Assembly: GCF_029227915.1 (NCBI RefSeq)
Contig: NC_079881.1
Location: 18,949,501 to 19,013,500 of the forward strand
DNA: 64,000 bases
Direction of reading: 5' to 3'
Source: Hydractinia symbiolongicarpus
Taxonomy: Eukaryota; Cnidaria; Hydrozoa; Anthoathecata; Hydractiniidae
The translations under genes and the position numbers were made by a program. Shown one piece after another: positions 1 to 12,959 of this stretch. Position 1 is the stretch's first letter. Each line of letters begins with the position of its first letter. Below the pieces are notes generated by a model, which ran no database searches, was not told where the DNA came from, and saw only the letters and a program-made list of their open reading frames with translations.

Positions 1-1538
<1,538 letters not shown>

Positions 1539-1612
1539 TGTATACGTCTGTTTGTCACGCAAAATGATAACCGCAGTAGCGAAACATATAATGCGGCAAA
1601 TAAAGGACGGGC
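1539..1612 (+). repeat. Inverted partner of repeat at 10477-10552
   Basis: About 75 bp whose reverse complement reappears at 10477-10552 with roughly 85% identity by eye. A core such as GTGACAAACAGACGTATAC is readable at the second site. The pair flanks the first SET/YR locus in opposite orientation. It may be a dispersed repeat rather than element termini. Confidence 0.7.
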
Positions 1613-3142
1613 GAGTTAGTGAATTTACCCACGGGTTACCAACTAGTATAGTAAAAAAAATCAAAGAAACTGAGGTTTTCGTTATGATTTTAGGTCAAAT
1701 GTTGGTTAAGAAGTACCCGACAAATCTCTACATATCATGGTCTGGTTTAAATAGAATTAGTAGTACACAACAATAACACAATCTTAGTTTTGAAAGGTAT
1801 CAGAATTAAAAGCTCCCAAAATGTGCTAAAAGTAATCTGCGAAAAAAAAGTACTTCAGCTTCTTGATGGGAATAGAAAACAGACTGTCAAACTAGATATA
1901 TTTGACACAATATAACGCCATTGATAAAGTTGTTTTCCAATACTTTGGTAAGTCATGACTTTTTAATATGACGAAATATCTTGTGAATGTAAAAATGTTA
2001 TTGACTTAAGGATTCAACTATCTAGTACGTTCTACTTACTACACTACTAAGGACCAATAATAGACAAATTTTAACATACAAAATGCTAACTCCGGTCGGG
2101 TATTTTTACATATATACTTTACAAGTAGCTATACAAAATATTGAGACCTAGATATAAACAACTATAATATTTTCTCAATATTTGTAGATGAAACAAATTC
2201 AATCATCGAAATCAAAAGTCTTTAGTTTGCAAAATTCGCGGCCATAGCATTATCATATTTTATTTTCTATTTTAACCGCGGTGATCAATTACGGCAACTC
2301 GCCGCGTTAACGCAAAATTAGTAAAATCATACTGCTAATCACAACACAAAATGTCAACCTCCTCCCCAGGGCTCTTCTTCACTTTTTGATAATGGAAACA
2401 CAAATCTGTTAGAAATAATAAAACATTGTAGGTCTGTGTACCGAGTTTGTTGAGTTATGAGAGAAATATTAAAAAATATGTCAGGCTATCCGATTTTAGT
2501 ATTAAGATTAAAAGGGAATTTAGTGTAAATACCAGACTATCCTGAATTAAGTAAGTAAGTAAGTATTCATTTATTTATTTGTCCTAATAGACTGGAGACC
2601 ATTTCGATAGGATAATATCTAATAGGTAAGAATGACAACCAAACCAAGTTACAAATTTATAATTACAAACTTTATATACTCATAAATAACGATCGATATA
2701 TGCAACAATAAAAGGATTAAATGTTAAAACTACTATATGATGAAAAACAATAAAACTTGACCAGATACTTTAGATGACCCAACGACAGCGTAGTGAAAAA
2801 TTGTAATTGATATTGGGGGATGTTTATAAAAGGCGAACAGTGATCACGATATTGGCGTAAAATTAAATATTATTGATATTTTGAAAGTACATTACCATCA
2901 TCAACGTTTTAGAAGCAAAGTGAAAGCACAGTATTTTTGAGTAAGAAGTATTTTGTGTCTTTGTGTGTCTACGTGTGCATTTATTTGTAAGATGCATAGC
3001 CTGAGAGCACAGAAAGTCTGTGAGGCTTTTAACCTTTACCGGGGGAATTATAAATTATACTTTATAGTGGGACATTAAAGCCATTGCCCGAATTTTAATC
3101 TTAGTGAATCTGATGTGGAGATATAAGATTAATGTGGCAAAA
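1613..3142. other. No gene; isolated outlier of the 89-bp repeat near 2475
   Basis: No coding domain is seen. At about 2475-2515 lies a single partial copy of the 89-bp unit (TCAGGCTATCCGATTTTAGT), some 670 bp before the main array. A short (AAGT)n-like run lies near 2550-2565. Confidence 0.6.
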
Positions 3143-4722
3143 GATGTCAAGCTATTCGATTTTATTATTAAGATTAAAAGTTTATTAGTCTGGGTACGAA
3201 TTTGTCGAGTCAAAAGAACAATGTGCGTGTAGATGCCAGGCTATCCGATTTTATTATTAAGATTAAAAGTTTATCAGTCTGGGTACGAGTTTGTCGAGTC
3301 AAAAGAGCAATGTGCGTGAAGCTGTCAGACTATCCGATTTTATTATTAAGATTAAAAGTTTATCAGTCTGGGTACGAGTTTGTGGAGTCAAAAGAGCAAT
3401 TTGCGTGAAGATGCCAGGCTATCCGATTTTATTATTAAGATTAAAAGTTTATCAGTCTGGGTACGAGTTTGTCGAGTCAAAAGAGCAATGTGCGTGAAGA
3501 TGTCAGACTATCCGATTTTTTTATTAAGATTAAAAGTTTATCAGTCTGGGTACGAGTTTGTCGAGTCAAAAGAGCAATGTGCGTGAAGATGTCAGACTAT
3601 CCGATTTTATTATTAAGATTAAAAGTTTATCAGTCTGGGTACGAGTTTGTCGAGTCAAAAGAGCAATGTGCGTGAAGATGTCAGACTATCCGATTTATTA
3701 TTAAGATTAAAAGTTTATCAGTCTGGGTACGTGTTTGTTGAGTCAAAAGAGCAATGTGCGTGAAGATGCCAGGCTATCCGATTTTATTAATAAGATTAAA
3801 AGTTTATCAGTCTGGGTACGTGTTTGTCGAGTCAAAAGAGCAATTTGCGTGAAGATGCCAGGCTATCCGATTTTATTATCAAGATTAATAGTTTATCAGT
3901 CTGGGTACGAATTTGTCGAGTCAAAAGAGCAATTTGCGTGAAGATGTCAGACTATCCGATTTTATTATTAAGATTAAAAGTTTATCAGTCTGGGCACGAG
4001 TTTGTCGAGTCAAAAGAGCAATGTGCGTGAAGATGTCAGACTATCCGATTTTATTATTAAGATTAAAAGTTTATCAGTCTGGGTACGAGTTTGTGGAGTC
4101 AAAAGAGCAATTTGCGTGAAGATGCCAGGCTATCCGATTTTATTATTAAGATTAAAAGTTTATCAGTCTGGGTACGAGTTTGTCGAGTCAAAAGACCAAT
4201 GTGAGTGAAGATGTCAGACTATCCGATTTTATTATTAAGATTAAGGGTTTATCAGTCTGGGTACGAGTTTGTTGAGTCAAAAGAGCAATGTGCGTGAAGA
4301 TGTCAGACTATCCGATTTTATTATTAAGGTTAAAAGTTTATCAGTCTGGGTACGAGTTTGTCGAGTCAAAAGAGCAATGTGCGTGAAGATGTCAGACTAT
4401 CCGATTTTATTATTAAGATTAAAAGTTTATCAGTCTGGGTACGAGTTTGTTGAGTCAAAAGAGCAATGTGCGTGAAGATGTCAGACTATCCGATTTTATT
4501 ATTAAGATTAAAAGTTTGTCAGTCTGGGTACGAATTTGTCGAGTCAAAAGAGCAATTTGCGTGAAGATGCCAAGCTATCCGATTTTATTAATAAGATTAA
4601 AGTTTATCAGTCTGGGTACGAGTTTGTCGAGTCAAAAGAGCAATGTGCGTGAAGATGTCAGACTATCCGATTTTATTATTAAGATTAAAATTTATCAGTC
4701 TGGGTACGAGTTTGCCGAGATA
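3143..4722. repeat. 89-bp tandem repeat, about 17.7 copies
   Basis: Head-to-tail units of 89 bp beginning GATGTCAGACTATCCGATTT and passing through CAGTCTGGGTACGAGTTTGT and GAGTCAAAAGAGCAATGTGC. Units differ by a few substitutions; one near 3690 is 88 bp and one near 4600 is also shortened. Two alternating variants (GATGTCAGACT and GATGCCAGGCT) suggest higher-order duplication. Because 89 is not a multiple of 3, each unit shifts the frame, producing staggered 68-codon ORFs every 89 bp. Those ORFs are by-products of the repeat, not genes. Confidence 0.95.
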
Positions 4723-4839
4723 TAACAACAATCCGCGAAAAAATCTCAGGCTATGGAAAGTTCAACGGATTAGCCTGTCAACCCAAATAATTACTCTGCA
4801 TCTTCTTCTTTTAGCACCTTGACTTTGTAAACGGACACA

Positions 4840-6794
4840 ATGGATACTGAAAAGAAAGCATATACACTCAGAAACCGTGTAAGTTATAATATCTTACATT
4901 CTAATTATGCAAATAATTACCAACCCAAAGTCACTGCGTTCTCACCCGTGTGTAGGAATTTACTCCCACAATATATGTTGCTCCAAGAGTTACTATTATA
5001 TACTTTTACTGCACATTACATTGATACACGAGGTATTTTAATATGATCTTTGGTTGTTTACCTCAAAACCTCCTAGTTGGAAAAAGGTAATAAAATTATA
5101 TACATCTAAGTAACCATTGTGTCATCATCCAGTTTTTATAGTCTGTAACATTACACAGAGGTAACCTTGAAAATAAAAGGAATATAAAATACCGAAGGTA
5201 TGTTGAAAATGTTCTAGGCTTTATATGGAAAAGTAAAAAACATAATAATTCATGTTCATGCAGGATAATCGATTTTTGGTACGCGATTGGGAGGAAGCCC
5301 TTGAAGATGGCCACGGATTTACTTTGCATCAAATCGACACAGTAATCGGTGAGTATTTAATATTTGATTTTTTCTTTAACATTATTCACGTCAGACAGGA
5401 GATGGGAAGAGGGAAAGGAGGGTGAAATGACCTTCGGACATACTTTAACTTAGTAACAATTAGTAGCCGACCCAAAAAAGTTTAAAAACTTTCCAGTCGG
5501 TGGTATGCCACGCCCATTCTTTAAAAGACCCGTGTATCTGTTTCGAATGTTTTGATATAACAATGATTTTCGTCGTTGGAGTTCTATAATTAAGCCTTAT
5601 TTTTTTATCTCTTATTCACGCCAAGGACGTTAAGGATTTTGTGGATTTTTTTTAATTTTCAGCCAAGCAAACAATGCACCAAATAAACGCTATATCTTAT
5701 TAAAAAGGCGCATGAATTTTTAATTTTTTTTAACAAAATCGCGCTCTAATAAAAGGCTCAATTATGGCGCTAAATATAAATATCAAAAGTATCAATATAG
5801 TTACTAATACGGTGTCACGGTACTAGTAACTATATGCGACCGCCTTTGTTGAAATAGAATGAGTTAATATGTCAATCAATAGCAACCGACACGCGTGAAC
5901 TTGCCCAACTGTGTTACTTTCGCCGATAACAACTAATCATCATCGACGAGAAATCGTCCCTAGGTAGCAACTGATGGAAATATTTATGTCAAACATTCAT
6001 GCTGAGTGAGTGAAAATGACTTCTCTAATCCAAAGAGTACCGTTGTTTTGACCGCGAAAACAATAGATAAAATGGCACGAAAATTCCACACCATACGAAA
6101 AAATCGGAATGATATCGAGGAAAATATTGCGCCCTAACCGACTGGTGACGGATCAACCTCAGGCAGTCGATTAAGTTTATTATTTTTAGCAAATATCTAC
6201 AAAATTGAGGAATTATGATACGCAAGATTATATCTATTGATCTGGTATAGAAGCTGTTTACTAATTTTTTAATTCTTTTTATCAGGCTATGGTGTCTTTG
6301 CAACAAAGTGGTTCAAAAACGGAGATGCTTTGCTCAGCTACAAAGGAAGTTTAGTTAGTGCGACGGAAGCAGATGATCTCGCAAAAGAGTACGGAGAAAA
6401 TATTTCATCCAGATACCTTTTTTATTTCTCTGACAAAAATAATAAACTTTGCGTCAATGCAACAAATTCTAACTGCATGGCAAGATACGTCAACGACTCA
6501 CCGCAATGTTTTTCGAACTGTCGAATGGTAATAAAGCATGATGGTGAAATGCCACAGATATGCTTAGTCGCAAGTAAAGATATCGACGTAAACTAAGAGC
6601 TTCGATACGATTACGGTGATAAAGGAAAGTATTTACCATGGCGGAAAAGTTCTAATTATTTAAAGCCTTTGAAGCTCAGTTTAGAAGTTCAAGAAAAATT
6701 AAAAAAACAAAAAGCGGCTACTGCGTCCAATTTTCATCTACGCATTTTCTCCCTCCACCTTCAAGACCTAGCTTGTTCAATTTTGTTAAGTTAA
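4840..6794 (+). pseudogene. A1 locus, 5' part: KMT5A/SET8-like SET domain, in-frame stop
   Basis: Three exons are supported by splice borders and phase: 4840-4878 (ATG start, ends CGT before GTAAGT), 5264-5348 (after CAG, before GTGAGT, phase 1) and 6286 onward (after ATCAG). The spliced frame reads through DTVIG-GYGVFATKWFKNGD into a SET domain. Its order of motifs (GYGVFA, LCVNAT, ARYVNDSP, ASKDI, ELRYDYGDKGK) matches the SET8/KMT5A type of histone H4K20 methyltransferase. A TAA at 6594-6596 falls just before ELRYDYG; the same frame continues to 6794. The usual NHS motif reads NDS. Two AATAAA signals (6958-6963, 6975-6980) suggest a transcript could end here. Activity is doubtful because of the stop. 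Confidence 0.75.
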
Positions 6795-7346
6795 TTTGCT
6801 TAATATCATTTTTCCATTCTCTCACACGCTTTGGTTCCATATTGAAACGGGATGCAGCAGCTGTTATTTATAGAAAATTTCCTTATTTTACCGATGTATC
6901 AAATATGAGAGATTGTATTTAGTTGTATTTATGAAATTTTTATATTATAATAGAACCAATAAAATTTCATTTCAAATAAAATACCAAAACGATAACAGTT
7001 ATTGATTTTTTCATATACTTTTACTATCGTCTCGAGTAAACGCCCCCTTATGAGGGAGGGTCTTATGTTAGAGGGGGTGTCTAGTAGAGGGGGCGTTTAT
7101 TTGAAAAATGACTGAAAAGGAGAGCGTCTATTCGAGGGAAGAGGACAATATATTCGAAGCATTACGGTAACCAAAAATTCACTTGTAAGTCAATCCAATC
7201 GAATCATAATGGTCAGGAGCGAAAAAAATGTGTACTCAGAAAATTATGACGCTTATTGAAGATTGCGCCTTTCCTATAGTCGCTTATTAAAGACGTTGGT
7301 ATGGGTGCTTGACAAGTCTTAAAATAATAATGTCATCAATATCTAG
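6795..7346. other. Spacer with GC-rich palindromic repeat
   Basis: Contains two AATAAA signals and, at about 7030-7105, a stretch of imperfect inverted C-rich/G-rich blocks (AAACGCCCCC facing GGGGGCGTTTAT). The latter looks like a degenerate MITE or SINE-like repeat. No coding domain is seen. Confidence 0.55.
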
Positions 7347-9727
7347 GTCGACTTTGCAGTTACTGATTCAAAGAAAGGAAAATTGCAGGCTAGAAACTCT
7401 AACGAAGATACCACTAAGAAGAATTCTCAAATCGTTTTTTGTAATACCAAGGTTTATGACGATTCAAGTAAATCTTATACTCATAACAATATTGAGCTGC
7501 TGCTTGGGTCAAAAGAAGAAAAAAGAGAGAACAGAATAAAACAGGTAGTGAAGAAGGACCAATCGAAAGTTTAAATGCCCTGTGTGTGATGTTGAACAGA
7601 ATTACATCACAAGACATTTAAGGCAAAAGCATAAGTGGAGCTGGGAAAGTGCTGCACCAGCCTCTAGTCAGTTTTTTAGTAGCACACCAAAAACAGGCAA
7701 CGAAAAGTTAAGTAAAATTGATAAAAAAACTCTGAACTATCATCGCAAGAGAATGTGTTCTGTTAAAAATTGCATGATGGTGAGGACAAACCTACCTGAT
7801 CACGTCATGAAACAACACAATATCCCAAAAGGTCCTTTATATTATCATTTGCTGAAACAGGCACCCAAGGTAGACGCCCCTTTTATACAAGGCAATGTTT
7901 CCGAATCTCCAAGAAAGTCTTTCTCGGAAGTATTTTTAAATAGAACATTGGAAAGCACTGTATCAACTTCAACTGCACCTATTAAACAGTTACAACAAAA
8001 GGCGAACGAAAATGACGTAGAGGAATGTTTCGTGCAATCTGTTCAGATTTCAGTGAATAATGATCGTTGTTGAAAACACTGCATGCAACACCAGAAACGA
8101 ATCTAGTTCTTTTGGTAAGGAAAGTGAAAGTGAGGAAAGTGAATTTGAGCCTGTTGATGAAAAGAACGAATCTGTAATATATAACCTTGCTAGTAACGTG
8201 GAAACTTTGGTTACAGACTTCATATGTTATAGGATCGGCCCTGATAGACAGAGAAAACATAGGGCAGTTTACCTGACTGCGAATGAAATACGACGTATAT
8301 TTCGTGTTATGGAAGTAAAGGATGACCTAAGCGTTGTTTTCAGAAATGGAGGTAATGATTTTCGGGATAAATACATTACAAAGCACTGTCAAGAAACGGA
8401 AAAAAACAACCAGTATCAAAAAGTATTTATATAGTCTAATAGACTTTTGCGAATTTTTTATTGCTGAGGAAAAAGAAGTAATGAACAGCAGTCATCAAGA
8501 CATTACAACGTTTATTTCAAAATTGCGGTAGTGGAGAAAAATTTTTAAAGTGCAAGAGAAATTGGTAAAATTTGAGCAGATGACAGACGACCGAGAAATG
8601 CTCATTGATCAGGAGCAAGTAGGAAGATACCTTAACAGTAACAAGGGAGCAAAAAAGGGTGAAGCCATACTAAAACTTTTAAAGGAAGACATAGGATATA
8701 ATCTAACTCAGACGGAGTATTGCGCCGTAAGAGATTATTTATATGCTGTGATTCATTTATCAATTGCACAGAGATCTGGTGTGACGGCCAACCTCACAAT
8801 GAATGAATATGATAGGGCAGCGAAGCTTGACGGAAAATTTGTAATGAATGTTTGGGACCATAAAACAGTTGACACCTATGGCCCAGCTAAAATTATCCTT
8901 AATGAAGAAGAATTTGATTTCTTGACAACATACGTGAAATTTGCCAGACCACAAACTTTACCAAAATGCGAGTATGTATTTTTAAGTTGGTCAGGAAAGA
9001 AAGTGTCACCTGGGGACATTAGTAAACGTCTTCATCTTCAGTGGGACAGAGTTGGTAATTTTAATGATAAATGTCCTCCAAAAAATCTTTCAGCAAATAT
9101 AATTCGGAAGTCTGTTAGCACAGCATTAAGAGAATCGGAAAGCTGTAATTTAAAAGATGCCGCCACGTTGATGACACACAGCATGAGGACAGCAGAGGAA
9201 CACTATTTCCTAAGAAATATGGAGAAGTCTTCTTTGGTTGGGTAGTTAAAGAACTTTTCCAAGCTGACAAGTCAAACGAAGCAGCTAGACAAGAAAGCAA
9301 AAGAAAAGTGTGGTCAGAACAAGAGATTAAAGAGCTGAAAGAGGTGTTTCCTGTCAATAATGATGTGAGTTTCTCGGAGGTAAAACAAAAATGCGCAGCT
9401 GTACCAACTCTAACTGCGTCACCTAGACAGGTTTATGACAAGTTGCGTCATATATCACCGAAAAAAACACCACCGTGTGTCATGAAGCGAAAATCACTGT
9501 TTCCGAAACATGATTTAAAATTAATTTTAATGCATGGAAAAGAACTAATTAAAGGTGGAAGCTTAGATGAAAACAGATTGAGGACACATCTAGAATCATG
9601 TGGGTTGTTCGAGAAGTACACCTTCGTTCAGTTGCGCACTCGAATAAATTACGAGAGAAAAATCTACAAAGAAAAAAAGGGTGAATTTCATAATACATAT
9701 AGCTTTATAGTTTATTTATGCTTATAG
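7347..9727 (+). pseudogene. A1 locus, 3' part: C2H2 fingers, tyrosine recombinase, SANT-like tail
   Basis: Conserved coding runs through several frames. First come two zinc fingers (CPVCDVEQNYITRHLRQKHK about 7577-7640; then CSVKNC...HVMKQH about 7760-7820). An acidic segment follows (ESESEESEFEP), then a helical core-binding region. The type-A tyrosine recombinase (8550-9245) has Arg in AQRSG, an IIRKSVST box, MTHS, and the likely nucleophile Tyr in EEHYFLR. The C-terminal part (9308-9727) has a SANT-like WSEQEIKELKEVF and the motif KYTFVQLRTRINYE. Frame changes occur near 7565, 8060-8075, 8400 and 9230; a TAG interrupts at about 8530. The YR is Crypton-like. No introns are seen, unlike A2. 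Probably a decayed paralogue of A2. Confidence 0.75.
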
Positions 9728-10476
9728 TTTGTTTTTGATAATGCTATTTGATACTTGATACTGCGTCAATCTTATTGATTCAAAGGAATTTCCCTAAAAT
9801 TTCAATGTTTAGTTATACCTTCCGCTATTTTAACATCGTTTTAAAACTTCTTCACTTTTAATATAATTTAGCTCTTCACCTTTTTGATGAAAACTGTGAA
9901 ATAAAATTCCAACAACGAATGTCGATTATCGATAAGAAAATGTAATGCTAGCAACTACAAACAGTAACAGCTTGCTCACATCCAGCAAAGCTAAGAAGCC
10001 CATGGTTAAAAATTCCCAATGATTTACTCTTTTATATTAATCTCCTCCGGTGAAAATGTAAATTTCGTCATTGTACACTAATAATTATGTCAGTGCTGTG
10101 GCCAGCAAAATGATTTTTTTTTGTTCTCCAAAGTATGTTCGTACAGGTTTTTTCTACTCCAAAAAGTAATTTCATCCTCTCCTCCTCAGGCAGCAGTGTA
10201 TTTTTACCCTATGCATGCCGAAGTATAGGGTGTCAGGGAGGGGGAGGAGGGAGGAGAGAGCCAAAACTGCCCTACCCCCATAACTTACCTTGTCTTGGGT
10301 TAGAAGCCATAAAACGTGATCTATGACGAGACAATTAAAACTAATGCTTCAAATTATGACTGTCAGCAATAACTTTTGCTGACGTCAGTCTGCATATTTT
10401 GATAAGATATATGTTTTTAAAGATCCATTGTTATTTAGAAAATACTAATCGGTGGCCCTTGGAAAAATCCACGGTT

Positions 10477-10552
10477 CGCATGCCCTTTATTTACCGCAAT
10501 TCATGTTTCGCTACTATGGTTATCATTTTACGTGACAAACAGACGTATACGG
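10477..10552 (-). repeat. Inverted partner of repeat at 1539-1612
   Basis: Reverse-complement match to 1539-1612, sharing GTGACAAACAGACGTATAC and TTTCGCTACT among others. It lies just downstream of the A1 locus. Confidence 0.7.
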
Positions 10553-11761
10553 GTATTAATTATGATAGAGATTATATTCAAATAATCACTGTGTTAGGGC
10601 GCGATATCTTCCTTGATATTATTCGGGTATGTAGTTGAATTTTCGTGCACAGCTTAGGTGCCATTTTATGTAGTTAGAGTATCTTGCCCCACTCCGCCCC
10701 CTTTCCCCTTTTAAACACATTATGTTTTTAATTCGTTGTACTGTTTTTAAATTGCTTATTTTGTGTTCTTCAACATATTTGCATTATCATGTTGCAAGAG
10801 AAGGTCTAGACTTTAAGTCGACTTCACTTAATCCGAGCATTTTACTGATGTAAATAATTCCGGCGCGGCGACTTTCCATACCAAATAGGATAAGTATCTT
10901 GTCAATTGAAGTCTTCATAATTGAACAGAATATTTCGAACGGTTTCTCGTTCCTGTAGTACTTGGGAACATTTTCTCTCCTTAACTTGAAAATAAGTCGT
11001 TTATACTGGGCCTTAGTAAAATGGAAAATCATTAATCGCCAAACCGAAATCCTCTCTATAACAATAATATACGTTGTCTATCTGTGTTAGAAACGGTTGC
11101 ACCACTGCGTTATTTTAGACTCTCCGATCAGTAATTTCTTTGTTCATGATGACAGGCGGACAAGCAAGCATAAAATGCAGGGATATATATGTGAAGGGCA
11201 AATTCATGCGGGTTTTTACACAGGGGTGGGTCAGCGTCCTAATAAAAAGGAAACGCATCGTTGCATTAAAAAATACACAAGATATAATTGATCGGTAATT
11301 TTATAAAAACATAGGTTTCATAGTTATGACCTAAAGCGCAAGAAAACAATAATCAAGGGGCTAACAAAGACTTTCCCTGTCTATTGACTTGCAAAAGACT
11401 TTTCCACGATTCCGGCGCAAAACTGCTGATACCCAATACAGTAAACATTTTCTCTTGCCATATGTGAAAAAAATTAGAGATGGCAGGCTATCCGATATCG
11501 TCAAACGGCAATTTGTTTCCGCGGTTGGAAATAATAATTGGATCAACGTATTACCAATAATAATTATTGAATCAATTATTATCACTATTTTTAAGTTAGA
11601 GGAAATCAATATTGTTTGGAATAAAATAATAATTTTTTTTATTGGATCTAATCTCAATAATATAAATTTTGCGCAACAACAATAATATAATTGATCCAAC
11701 GCCTGCCGGTTGTCGTTATACATAGGATGTCAGGCTATCCTGTTTTCAAATAGGAACATCC

Positions 11762-11845
<84 letters not shown>
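11762..11845. repeat. (TAA)n microsatellite
   Basis: About 28 uninterrupted AAT/TAA trinucleotides. It creates spurious poly-Ile and poly-Leu frames on the two strands. Confidence 0.97.
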
Positions 11846-12825
11846 GAATTGCTTACTACCATAAACATAAACATGACTGCAGCTGTATAATGATAAACTT
11901 TTTTTTATATTATTTCTCCTTACAGGTACCTGCTGCGACGCATTTATCTCTAATGTTAGAATAATAATACTCAAACAATCGAAAGTTTGTACAGTAATAT
12001 TTCTCTGTTAAGCTATGCAATTAAAGCGTAACTACATTTGTAGATGAGTTTAGAGACAGGAGAATAATCGACAATCGAAATTACAATGTCACGTGACCAG
12101 CTTGCCCCATTTTGCAACTACCTTTTCTATATCAGTTATAGGAATCTTTACCCTTTTTTGTTTCAGAGCCATATATGAAAACAGCATAATTTTGTTATTT
12201 AGAACTAACCATGAATGATTATTTCTTTAGAAAAAAAAAACTTCATTCAATCAAGTAAGCATTCAGAATAGATTTTAAGTATTCACATGGCTGTTTGTGT
12301 CATTTTAGTTAGTTTTGGGATTAACACCATTCAGTTCGCTCCCCGACCAACTCCCCCCCCCCACCTTCCCCCTTTTTTACTCCGTAGCATAGCTATAAAT
12401 ACTTTTTGATTTTTAGTATTCATCTATTAGCAACTTGCCTACAAAATAATTAGGTCAAGTATCTCACAGAGCCTTAGATATTGGCCATTTTTGGAAACAA
12501 GCCCCTAAATTTCTATAAAATTCTTGTGATCTGTAAAATAAAATAACTTTCATTAGGATAATACTTGAAACTTTTAACTAACAAAATAACTTTATTTTAT
12601 AAACAAATTTCATTTTAGAAAGTTTTCACACGTGATTAACCCGATTATTTTGGATTCTATCTGAAAATCAGGAAAAATTGCATTTTCAAAAAATACAAAA
12701 AATGAAAGTACAGAAGTTATGTTGTTAAGCAACTTTTATTTGGCCGTCAGAAACATCAAACAGAATGGTAAAAATTCGATCTATTAATTTACTTCTAAGC
12801 AGAGTTTGTATTATTTCAATGAAAG

Positions 12826-12862
12826 AAACTTTCGCGATTTTTGGCCTCAATCGCGAAAGTTT
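12826..12862. repeat. Perfect 14-bp hairpin with TTCGCG core
   Basis: AAACTTTCGCGATT (12826-12839) is followed by a 9-nt loop and its exact reverse complement (12849-12862). The TTCGCG core recalls the palindromic MITEs at 32550 and 38722, so this may be a remnant of such an element just upstream of B1. Confidence 0.8.
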
Positions 12863-12959
12863 ATTCCGGCGAAAACTGATACTGAATAATGTTCAAACGG
12901 GAAAGAAGGATCTAGTGAAAGTGAGCAAGAGGGAAACACAGCAATGAACATTTACTAAT

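Larger units (their letters stand above)
9728..12825. other. Mostly non-coding spacer between A1 and B1
   Basis: No domain recognised. Contains the inverted partner repeat at 10477-10552, a G-rich run at about 10226-10262 and a minus-strand open frame at 10787-11032 (81 codons; function unknown). Also present are short outliers of the 89-bp repeat (GCAGGCTATCCGAT near 11485 and GTCAGGCTATCC near 11729), and a TAA microsatellite. Confidence 0.5.

Noticed and set aside
3202-4725. Series of 68-92 codon ORFs every 89 bp
   Set aside because: They arise because the 89-bp repeat shifts frame each unit; all are the same repeat read in different frames.
11710-11974. Poly-Ile and poly-Leu ORFs
   Set aside because: Products of the TAA microsatellite on the two strands.
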